Source: Ilyonectria destructans (Eukaryota; Ascomycota; Sordariomycetes; Hypocreales; Nectriaceae). From it: DNA of 64,000 nucleotides. Position numbers and translations under genes: made by a program. This document shows positions 55,061 to 64,000 of this stretch, in pieces. The notes under the pieces were generated by a model. The model was given only the letters and a program-made list of their open reading frames with translations, was not told the DNA's origin and made no database searches. The number at the start of each line of letters is the position of its first letter. The first letter of the stretch is position 1. The stretch is taken from NCBI GenBank assembly GCA_020740775.1, contig JAHEWK010000022.1, forward strand, positions 372,001 to 436,000. The letters are read 5' to 3'.

Positions 55061-55640
55061 CAGTGGGGGGCAATAAGTTTGAATCCAACATCACGTACCG
55101 CGCCTAGCCGGCTAGGCCTAATTAGGCTGCTACCTCTAATGCTGCTTTTGGCCCCTTTCATTCTTTTTCTAACATCATCATCATTATTAACACCGTAACA
55201 ATGCCACGGCGTGGGCTTGAATTATCCCCTCAAATGAGGTCTCGAATCTACGAGCTTTATTCACTTCGATATTCACATGCAAAAATCAAGGAATTACATC
55301 CAGAAATCCCTCTCGGCACAATAAAAACAACCCTCCGTCGCGAAGCCCAACGCGTTGACAACTAAAGTCAGCCACGGTCAGGGCGGCCACGAGAAATTAC
55401 GGACGAGACCCGCGACTTCATCTACGATACAGTTACACATACGGATCCGCATATTACACATAGAGAGCTTTTAGATTCAATTGATAATGTCTGCAAAAGA
55501 CGGGCTCTTGAAATGATCCTACGTGGATTGGGTAACGTACTTGATAAGCGAATGTCGCAGACAAGATCCCGTTGCATGGTTTTGCGTGACCGGGATAAAG
55601 CTATGATCATGTTACGGAGTAGGTACGTTGCTTCTCCCCC
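55061..55640 (+). mobile_element. Tc1-like transposon, 5' fragment with transposase N-terminus
   Basis: The left terminus TA-CAGTGGGGGGCAATAAG is at 55061. An ORF starts at 55201 (MPRRGLELSPQMRSRIYELY, then IPLGTIKTTLRREAQRVDN), the bipartite HTH of Tc1 transposases. A TAA at 55363 interrupts it where relatives carry Gln, consistent with a C-to-T change. The frame then continues SQPRSGRPREITDETRD and HTDPHITHRELLDSID. The catalytic domain and right terminus are missing. Confidence 0.8.
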
Positions 55641-55957
55641 TCTCTCCGTAGCCGCTGTCCAAGGGACCTCACGATGCCAAGACATAAGACCAACTAGGCA
55701 GTTCCAGGAACTGGCGGGCCGTGATGCCTCCTGACGGTTGCAAGTATAAATTGAGATTGCTCTAGTTATACTTATTGCTTTTTATGCGACACCTCCCTTT
55801 GCATTACCTACATTAAGCCCCTTTGGTGATAAACGACAACATGCCAACTACCGTAGAAACTCGAGAAATTCGGACTCTTGGCAGAGTGGACCTGATCAAA
55901 TGCATGGCTGACCAATGGCTGCTCTGGAAATAAGGAGGGGATAAAAGAAGCCCTTGC

Positions 55958-56668
55958 GTGTCTGATTGGGCTTGTTGGGAGCGTTGGCTGCGAGCTAGAC
56001 TGTTTAACGTGCATAGTGGAGTAAAAAGTGGAAATGCCAAGAGTCCGAATTTGTCGAGTTTTGACGGTATGTCCGTCGCGGCTGAAGCGCCAGTGGCTAC
56101 GGCACTGGCCAACCGTGCGCCAACAAGCGTCCCCTTAGGTGACATCCTTGTGGCAGTGGTCCTATTTGCAACACCGGATTTCGAAGGATACTAAATCCAA
56201 AAAGATTTCTCTAAGCCTAGCATCACCCTCCTATGGATGCATGGGGATGCATATTGTTTCGGATCCGCCCTCTTCATGTTAGCTACGCTCCTGCGGCTTG
56301 CCGAGCTCAGCTCCAAACGTGATATCAATCTCAACATCCTGTCGGTCGAATACACCCTTGCTCCAAGCGCTTCTTTCCCAAAACAGCAGGACGAAGCCGT
56401 CGCAGCATACAAATACCTTATCGAGCACGAACACATTGACGCTAAGAACATCATTGTGGGAGGCGATTCCGCAGGCGGCCATCTAGTCATAGCCTGCCTT
56501 GTAGCTCTCAGTCAACAGGGGCTTCCTCGGCCAAGAGCAGCTTTGCTCGTGTGTCCATGGGCAAACTTGACTAACTCGGGAGCCACATTCATTCAAAACA
56601 AGTATTTAGATGGCTTAGACAAGGCACAATTGGATGATTTGGCATCCAAGGTTCTCAAACTGATTTGA
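55958..56668 (+). pseudogene. Alpha/beta hydrolase (esterase/lipase type) with in-frame stop and lost C-terminus
   Basis: One reading frame runs from 55958 to 56668 with a single TAA at 56192-56194. After it come SITLLWMHGDAYCFGSALF (the oxyanion-hole region, HGDAY where HGGAY is usual), NILSVEYTLAPSASFPKQ, and the nucleophile elbow VGGDSAGGHL. The frame ends at LKLI, well before the family's Asp and His region. The stop and missing C-terminus suggest a pseudogene. An intron spanning the TAA is possible but no good splice pair was seen. Confidence 0.75.
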
Positions 56669-58622
56669 AGGGCGGCGTAAGATTGAGCCGGCCCCCCCAG
56701 ACATTCTTCGTCGCGATCCGCTTGTCACGCGTACTCAGGCTCGAAACTCGTTCCTCACCAAAAGTGGGACCCTCTCGGACTTGCTTGCCTTCTCATCCAC
56801 ACACGGTTAGTGCGGCGTAGCGACCCCACCAAAAGGATATCCCCAGCAATGAAGTCCGAGAAGCTAAGAAAAGGCGTCATCAGCATGGAGATCCGAAGCC
56901 AGTTGGAAAACTCAGTTACGGACGACACCGGCAGCTGGTTGATCTTTGGGAAAATTTTGACCTTGGTTCTACTGGATTCACCTGTGCACACCTCATGATT
57001 TGATCACTCAGAAAGACACTCATAATCGCTCCAGTAATGGTGGATTTGACGGCCACAGCCTTTGAGGCATGCCTTAGAAATGCGATTTTCACACGGATCT
57101 TTGGCCGCGGCCTGAGCTGCTGGATGTTGGGTGACGCAATCTTTGTCATTGCTTCAGTCGCATGGATAATTGCTGGGATAGTTGCTGAGAGTGACCAAAC
57201 TTTGGTGACCTACCACAGGCTAGGGCGTTGTAGTCGAGGAAACCAAGTCCGAGCCTCGGATGGACTTACCCTTACCTCAGCATTCACAGCGGATGATCCC
57301 GGAATGCCCCGCAGAAGCGACCGCGGAGTTTGCTAGCTGCCAGACCTCAGGCTTTGGCCTTCAGTTAAAAAAAACGGATACACCTGGCTGAGCCGGTCCC
57401 ACAAGTCTTTAAACCGACTAGACATTAATCAGCATTGGTCGCCGTACTGCCAAATTTCCGTCAATTATTTCCTATTTTGGCTTTAAAAGGAAATTCAGGC
57501 GTGCATAAATGCCAATTGACGATGCGCATCCGCATTGAAAAGACAAATGATTCCAAATGGTATCCTGGAACTCCCCCTGAAGATGTAGCACATGACAATG
57601 GACCACGATGCCCGCATCTTAGGACTCTAATTGACTAAGACCATGGGTGGAATGAACTGGTCATGATACATATCCTTCAATACACTTTGAATAAGGTGTG
57701 TTTGTTTGTTTCCCTTTCTGGCCATGAACCAGTCTCCATCTCCTCTAAACAATGAGTTCTAGACACAGAAACCGTCATCTCATATTGAACGAATGATGCC
57801 AGAGTTTCTGACTCCTACTGATGATGTCACGCCTCAGAAGAGTGGACAACCCGTTAAAGATCAGTTCGTAAGCACTGCGTAGACCGGACTCTCGACGGCG
57901 ATATTCTCGAATACCCAGAAGGCGGGACCAAGGCTCGGTTGGTGGTCATTGGCGCCTGGTGTGCGATGATCCCATCCATGGGCCTGCTGAACTCGCTGGC
58001 TGCTCTCCAAGCATGGCTAACCAGTTGAATGGCATGTCTGAACCTTTCACCGCGTGCCATGCGCCGTAACGATTTGTGTGGGTTTGAGAACCATGCATAC
58101 ATCTCCCTCCATACCACCCACTCTGCTTGTAACCCTGTCTTAGTGCTACCGCGTCCGGTTGATCTGTCGTCTGAGATAGACCCCTGTTGAGTTGCGGCTC
58201 GGTGAGTTTTCTTGGCTGACCGCATCGGTCACTCCGGACGTTGAGCGCTACCACCACTTGAGAGTCGGGCTGAATGGACCTCCACATACAACAGAGGGGT
58301 TCTGGTCCAATGAGAAAGAAAACACTGCTGCGAGTTTCAGTCACCATCTCGGCCAAGTCCAGAGTAGGGGGCATCTAGTACCTGGGCAACAGGGGTTCCG
58401 GGCGCAACTGAGGCCTTGCACGAATAACGGACTAACATGGAACTTATGCAACGCCACCCGAGGGACTGTATCGCCTCGGGTTCTCGGCAAGAAGCTCTGA
58501 GGGAGATATCACCACGGCCGTATCAAACCCCTCCTGGAGTCATAGAGTAATTCATTCATACTCATTAGAGCTAATTTATCCATCCATCATGGCCTTAAAC
58601 GACCCGTTTGCGGACCCCGGAT
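56669..58622. other. Gene-poor region, possible LINE-like tail at its right end
   Basis: No gene recognised on either strand. The sequence CTAATTTATCCATCCATC near 58570 resembles the ATCC-type tails of the LINEs in this window, so an eroded LINE 3' end may lie at about 58450-58590. Confidence 0.35.
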
Positions 58623-59439
58623 TTACCACGGGAGGACCTCACCCCGCTTGGCCAAGAACTGGTTCGCCTCGTCGTCCCTATCACCCCTCACAATCTCCGT
58701 TATCCCCTGGGCACTCGTCTCCGACGACTCTGCCCCTCGGTCAATCTTGCTCTGCTTATCCTCCCCGGTCAAGTTGGTGACCACGAACCCAGGGCAAAAC
58801 GACCAGACCTTCGCTGGGAGCTCCCATTCCTTGTACTTATAGGCCTGAATTCCGGTAACCATGTTCAGCGCCGCTTTGCTGACGCGGTACGTCTCTCCCG
58901 TAACCTGTGTATATGGGGACGAGTGATCGTTCCGCACCGTGATGGAGCCGAGGACCGAGGAGACGTTGATGATCCGAGGATCGCGGGACTTCCGCAGCAG
59001 ATGCTCCAGGGCCTGGGTCAGGAGCATGGTGCTGAAGACGTTGGTGTCGAAGACGGTGTGGAAATTCTCTCGCGAGACCTCTTCCTTGCCTGAAATGCCG
59101 GCGTTATTGACGAGTACGTCGAGGACGCCAAAGTCAGACTCTAGTTTCTGCGCGGCAGCCTTGATGGACTCGTCGGAGGTGATATTGAGCTCAAGGAAGC
59201 TGAGTGTGCCGGCAGGCTTACGTTCCTGGATCTCGTTGAGAGCTGCAAGGCCCTTGACGCTGGAACGGGCACCCATGATGATGTGGTTGTCTGGCGAGTC
59301 ATTGGCGAGGGCGTAGGAGGTGTCATAGCCAATGCCGGAGTTGGCGCCTGGGAAAGCTAAGAGTAAGCCAACAGAAAATTGACACTTGACGAAAGTGATA
59401 CTGACCAGTGATGAGAATGATCCTCTTGTTGGGTGCCAT
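58623..59439 (-). CDS. Short-chain dehydrogenase/reductase, 252 aa, one intron
   Basis: Exon 1 is 59439-59406, the intron is 59405-59348 (58 bp, GT-AG) and exon 2 is 59347-58623. Splicing builds the cofactor motif TGANSGIG at residues 11-18. Other hallmarks are VNNAG at 91-95, the catalytic Ser in NVSSVLGS near 141-142, and Tyr165 and Lys169 in TYRVSKA. The acidic/basic residue pattern after strand 2 (GARSS) suggests NADP(H). Length is classical-SDR. Substrate unknown. It is divergent, at 1.4 kb, from the Zn2Cys6 gene at 60832, which may control it. Confidence 0.92.
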
Positions 59440-59600
59440 GATAATGTAATTGGGTGCTGATTCGGGCTGAGCAGAAATTGATGGAGAGAGCAGGTTCGAA
59501 GACTGTTGCGGTTGGAATGTGCATTCGGTAACTCAGGGGATGATGCTGTCTGGTTTTATACACTTTTATAGCGAGATAGGAATCCAGTCTCGCCATACCA

Positions 59601-59858
59601 CGTGGTTTTGCGTGACTGCGCACCTCTACGGGCTGGATGTCCGAGGTTGAGAGTCGATTATGGACTGGCGGACCATCTTCGTCCGCGTGAGATGTCGTAG
59701 GCTAGTCTACTTCTGGTAGGTTACCTGGCCGGACCGGCGTTTTAACGTAGTAGTTGCTCGTAGTTCAGCTTTGTGGTGTCTTCTGCGGCAAAGTAAAAGC
59801 TTGATTATAAATACCGGGCTCGAAGATCCGCTGATCAGTTAGTACCTGGAAGTATTGT
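59601..59858 (+). repeat. Dispersed ~260-280-bp repeat, copy 1
   Basis: It starts GTGGTTTTGCGTGACTGCGC and ends near GATTATAAATACCGGGCTCG. A matching direct copy is at 63629-63906. This copy lacks about 45 bp present in the other. It has a TATA-like ATTATAAATA and could act as a promoter-like or LTR-like segment. Confidence 0.75.
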
Positions 59859-60831
59859 ATTAGTACATTACCGCTGGTTCTTATCCAAATGGCAAGATAC
59901 GCCGTTGCATCAGCAAACAAACAAACCAATGTCCTCTCGGAGACTATGGCTCAAGCTGTCATCGAGCCTTGAGCACAGGAACAGAGCAGCAAACTCCACG
60001 GCATGGAGACTTCTCAGGAGTCACGGGCGGCAGCGATTTGGGTACGTTCGCACGATAGTCAGCACTCTCGGCCTAGTGCCCCCCAGACATTGAAAGAATG
60101 GAAGAGGAGCGTTCTAGTGGAGCTAAGTTTGTAAGTGAAGGAACGCTTTGTCATAAGGCCGAGTCGAGACCAAGTCTGTCCGTATCTCAAACTCCGCTAA
60201 GAACTCTCCCGACGCCCGCTCGGGCTTAGGCGCTCTACCCCTAAAACGTCATGTGGCTTGAGATTAAGCTCGAGAGTCGGCGAGAAGGTTTCGCCGGTTG
60301 CGAAACGGGGAAGCTTCTGGGTTCTGAAAAAGCCCGACGGCACTTGACTGCCGAGTTACCCTGCCGCACGCAATAGGTACAATCTGGAAGAAAAGACTCG
60401 GCCCTTGCTAATTCGGCGTAATGAGACGTAAACTGAGAAAATCTCAGGGTCTTAGGTGTGGACCTTGAAGAGCTAGCTATGCTAAAAAGAGGGACACGCT
60501 TATTCGGGTGGGGACTCGCCGATCTGGTTGTTCCCTGCGCACGGACGGTCTTGGGTGCGTATTGCGCGTATCAAGACGTATAACAACGTATTCGCCAAAT
60601 TGTGGTGGATCCTAACGGGTCCTAGACTTTAGCGGCGTCATTAGATTAGTCCAAGGTCAAGCCGTCTTAGCCCCGTTTTGCTACATCCTTAGCCCAAACT
60701 TAATTTTAACACTACTTATTCTAGGCCTTGGACCCGCGAGGAGCGTATTCTTCGTATAGCCCGCTTACTTCTTCTTTGACACGTCTGTCTCTACCTACAG
60801 CCTGTAGTTGTTCCACGCGGCTCTCAGTTCC
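59859..60831 (+). promoter_or_regulatory. Upstream region of the Zn2Cys6 gene at 60832
   Basis: No gene recognised. Rich in short CGG-containing words, but no defined operator. Confidence 0.4.
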
Positions 60832-62087
60832 ATGAATGAGAATACCCCACCTACTGACCAAGGTGGTAAAGTCGTCCACCGAAGGGCCCATAGAAAGTCA
60901 CGTCATGGATGCACGTTCTGCAAAAAAAGGAGGATCAAGGTAACGAACGCCTAACCCGGCAGTCGAGTCGACCTGCGTTCCAAAATGATTCAAGCTAATT
61001 CTTTGGTCCAAATATCCAGTGCGATGAGCAAAAGCCGGCTTGCACCAACTGCGTCAGGCGATCGCTGGTGTGCAGCCTTGGCACAAACCAGAGCACTGCT
61101 TCCAGCCCAGCTTCGACGGCGTGTGTGGCAGCATCCGTCCGGTGCTGTGCAACCAGTCTAGATGTGGGGGATTTTGAGCTGTTTCATCATTTTTGCCATG
61201 TCACATCTAAGAGTTTCAGTAACGAGCAAGCCACCCAATACTTCTGGAGCGTTACAGTCCCGAGGCTGTCTTTTAGACACCAGTTTCTTCTCCATGCAGT
61301 CATTACTCTAGGCGCGTTGCACCTACGTCACATGAAGTACCAGCTTGAGAGAGACATGCCTGCCGGCCTGTTGGACAAGGCTAATGTGCATTGGGAAGAG
61401 GCCCTGAGGCTTGCCTCGCCGCTTCTCTCACGCGTCACTGAGTCAAACTGTGCCGCACTCTATCTCTTTGCAACAATAACTTGCTTGCATACATTTGCCC
61501 TCGGCCCATGCCCAGGAGAGCTCCTTATATTCAACCAGAATGGCCCATCGCACTGGCTGACACTTTTTCGCGGACTTCGGTCAATCGAGCAAGCATGTGA
61601 CTTCGCAAGTGTCCAGAATGAGGAGCTGCACCCAATATTCCCGCTCTCTGGCTTAGAGTTGAACAAAGTTCCAGTCAAAGCCCTCGATCCATCCGTCCAA
61701 GAAGCTCTAGAGGCTTTAGCATCCTTCATAGATATCAACGTCACGAAGGATGACGAGCGGTGCGAGAGCCTGGGGGAAGCTCTCACGCTTCTGCGTAGGT
61801 GCTACACAGTGGTGCATGACGAACCAGCGCAAGTCTCGGCTTACACAGTCTTCAGCTGGTTACATCGTGTATCGGATCATTACCTGAAACTGGTACAGAC
61901 CACTGACCCAGTGGCGCTGCTACTCTTTTCATACTTTGTGGTGTTGATCAAGCGATTGGAGTGTGCCTGGATGGTAAAAGATTGGCCTACACATCTCATG
62001 TCAGAAATCTACGCTTGCATGCCACTTGCGAAACGTTTCTGGCTGAGCTGGCCTATGGAGCAAGTCGGCTGGCTGCCGGCTGAATGA
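60832..62087 (+). CDS. Zn2Cys6 transcription factor (Upc2-like short type), 391 aa, one intron
   Basis: Exon 1 is 60832-60939, the intron is 60940-61019 (80 bp, GT-AG) and exon 2 is 61020-62087. The splice joins SRHGCTFCKKRRIK to CDEQKPACTNCVRRSLVC, a perfect C-x2-C-x6-C-x6-C-x2-C-x6-C zinc cluster. The regulatory part (LLHAVITLGALHLRHMKY, then MPLAKRFWLSWPMEQVGWL) resembles the short sterol-regulator-like fungal family. Length about 390 aa fits that group. It is divergent from the SDR gene. Targets unknown. Confidence 0.9.
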
Positions 62088-62350
62088 GTACAGCAACCGT
62101 GGTATAGACTATCTTGTAATTTGTTGTTTTTTTCTGACAAAAAGGAGAAGAGAAGACACTTCTACATGCGTCCACACCTCATTTGTTCATAATGTTGTCT
62201 TGATAGAAGCTGTTCCTTGCATAGGTCAAACGCTACTGGTAGGATTCACCACAAGTATCGTGACCCGAAGGAAGGGTTCAACCAGTGTTGCTAATAATAT
62301 AAACAATACGTATATTGGCAATATGGACCCCTCGCAATATTATTGTATTG

Positions 62351-62576
62351 TGATGGATCCAATACGCCTAGGTCGATCAAGAGATAAGTAATTGATCAAA
62401 TGGTCTGATTTCAATTGATGATTGTATTGATCATCTTCTGTCCCTCCAACCCCCTCTTTTCTGAGAGGGGCTTTTTCTATCAACCTCGCCACCTATGATG
62501 TCAATCTCGCCACCTATGACTAAGATCAGGATATTGATATATCAGAGGATTGCGTCAGACGAGGGTCAATCCAACA
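62351..62576 (+). mobile_element. MITE of the TGTTGGAT family, about 226 bp
   Basis: The left end is degenerate (TGATGGATCC); the right end is GGGTCAATCCAACA. It shares the CAACCCCCTCTTTTCTGAG and GGATATTGATATATCAGAG blocks with its relatives. Confidence 0.7.
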
Positions 62577-62633
62577 TATTGTCAAGGGGTGCATATTGTA
62601 ATACGCAATATGAACATGGCCGATATTGTATTG

Positions 62634-62816
62634 TGTTGGATCCGTTACGGTCAATTTGATCAAATGGATAGTGTTCAAAGCAGTGATGATGATGTTGATG
62701 ATGGCTTCTCCCGGTCATCCGGACCGGCCAGAAGAGGGGTTATCAGACCCCCCTTCTGACTAAGGTCAGGATATCGATCTATCAGAGGTTTCGTAATACA
62801 GGGTTACAATCCAACA
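62634..62816 (+). mobile_element. MITE of the TGTTGGAT/ATCCAACA family, 183 bp
   Basis: It begins TGTTGGATCCGTTACGG and ends TTACAATCCAACA. The reverse complement aligns along its full 183 bp with the element at 19364-19546. The flanks are ATTGTATTG/ATATTG words. Confidence 0.82.
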
Positions 62817-63390
62817 TATTGTATTGCCAAGAATCCAATATATTGGCAGTGTGACAATATATCCCATATATTACACGTGACCTTTATTATTCACCTGCCG
62901 CGGCTAAAATATTGCCACCTTGAAAATCTCGAATCCCAAACCATGACTTCAAGCACTCTAATACTTTCGTTGCGACTTTTCAACAAAAGGCCGGCGTTGA
63001 GGCGTCGAGGGAGTTCAGTGTCTAACTGGTCTGTGGGATGTGGGACACAAGTGGGGGCTGAGAAAGGCCCTTGGTGGAAGACACGCCCACCCACTCAGCC
63101 TGAATTTATACCTTAATTACGCGTTTCTTCTACGCGTGTTCACTTGTCGATTTTAAATTGTCAACAAACAAGTGAATTTTGCCCAAGATGTAGCAGGCTT
63201 GCCCCAACCTGTTACACCAAAACAGTCAACCAATACAGACAATATATTGCCAATATGGGCAGCCTTATATTGTATTGTCACGATATGACAGTCTCTGTAT
63301 TGTATTGTTACAATATCAGAAAATCCATATTATATGATATGTATTGCAATATATTGTTTTATTGCCATACTATTAGCAACACTGACACCA

Positions 63391-64000
63391 TGTCTTTTTT
63401 CCAGTCCAAGGGGAGTTCCCACTAATCAGGATCAGAATTTATGGGCCGAGATCGACGCCTTGGCACAGCGTATTCAATACGTGATGATGAGTCCTTGACA
63501 ATTTCTGCCTCGGGATGCCCGTGACCTGCTGTTATTGATCCACTGCCTGCTAGCGCGTGCGGAATCACCACCGGAGACAGTTCTTGATGATGAACAACGT
63601 AACTTTCATGAAGCCAGATTTAAAGCCTCGTGGTTTTGCGTGACTACGCACCTCTACGGGTTGGATGCGAAAGCACAAAACCACAAGTTTTCATGTCCTG
63701 TTAGAGCTCACCCCGAGGCCGAGAGTCGACCATGGACTGGCGGACCATCTTCGTCCGTGTGAAATGTTCCAGCCTAATCTAGCTCTGATGGGTTACCTGG
63801 TCGGACCGGACGCTAAACGTGGTAGTTACTCGTAGTTCAGTTTTGTGGTGTCTTCTGCGGCAAAGTAAAAGCTTGATTATAAATGCCGGGCTCAAAGACC
63901 CGCTGACACTTCTGCTTATAAATTATAGGTCTAAGTTATAACGTTAGGCTTTATAAAAGGATTATAGAGTGTCTATTGACTGACCGTGGGCTCCAGAGTA
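63391..64000. other. Right edge: unassigned sequence plus repeat copy 2
   Basis: A short open stretch near 63540-63680 (ARAESPPETVLDDEQRNF) has no recognisable family. It runs into the repeat at 63629. The last 95 bp are AT-rich with no call. Confidence 0.35.
63629..63906 (+). repeat. Dispersed ~280-bp repeat, copy 2
   Basis: A direct copy of 59601-59858 with about 45 extra bases after GGGTTGGATGCG. Both copies end in AAGCTTGATTATAAAT.CCGGGCTC. Confidence 0.75.

Larger units (their letters stand above)
62270..63390. repeat. Tract dense in TATTG/CAATA motifs (ATTGTATTG, CAATATATTG)
   Basis: Dozens of ATTGTATTG, CAATATT and CAATATATTG words on both strands, many forming small dyads, occupy the spaces around two MITEs and further right. 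No gene recognised. Confidence 0.6.

Noticed and set aside
57037..57336. 99-codon frame with hydrophobic stretch
   Set aside because: No family motif, splice context or neighbour supports it; the opposite strand also has an open frame there.
1..64000. tRNA, rRNA or CRISPR features
   Set aside because: No cloverleaf-like sequence or regularly spaced direct repeats were seen, and CRISPR is not expected in a fungal nuclear sequence.

Overview
The window looks like a filamentous ascomycete (Pezizomycotina, probably a Sordariomycete). Genes carry short 42-116 bp introns with CTAAC/CTGAC-type branch sites. Regulators are Zn2Cys6 proteins. The transposon load is typically fungal: pogo/Fot1-like, Tc1-like, hAT and piggyBac-like elements, Tad-like LINEs, tiny solo LTRs and many MITEs. 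Several copies show the AT-rich, stop-riddled decay expected from repeat-induced point mutation (RIP).

1-18.6 kb, plant-glycoside block: the 5' end of a GH78 alpha-L-rhamnosidase (-), a GH1 beta-glucosidase (+), two secreted saponin-hydrolase-like propeller proteins (+) and a sugar transporter (+). The block is interrupted by two pogo-type transposons, a solo LTR and a MITE. The enzymes fit stepwise stripping of a branched plant glycoside such as a saponin, with uptake of the released sugar.

18.6-33.5 kb, aromatic-catabolism block: an intradiol ring-cleavage dioxygenase (-) diverges from an alpha/beta hydrolase (+), followed by an FAD monooxygenase (+), a TRI12-like MFS transporter (+) and a Zn2Cys6 activator (-). 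Two introns here appear to be GC-AG, and the activator has a 14-nt microexon inside its zinc cluster.

34-44.3 kb, transposon graveyard: a 5'-truncated LINE; a three-layer nest of TA-flanked DNA elements; inverted solo LTRs; a broken piggyBac-like transposase cut by an LTR that is itself cut by another LTR; an internally deleted hAT; a pogo transposase tail; and a second LINE with an internal inversion.

44.5-64 kb, mixed genes: a Zn2Cys6 regulator (-), a MOSC-domain protein (+), a monocarboxylate-type MFS transporter (-), a PaiB-like FMN-binding protein (-), an oxidoreductase remnant, a Tc1 transposase fragment, an alpha/beta-hydrolase pseudogene, a short-chain dehydrogenase (-) and a divergent Zn2Cys6 regulator (+). 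The right end is MITE-rich and full of CAATA/TATTG motifs.

Exon borders were inferred by eye from splice consensus and protein-family continuity. No database search was possible.
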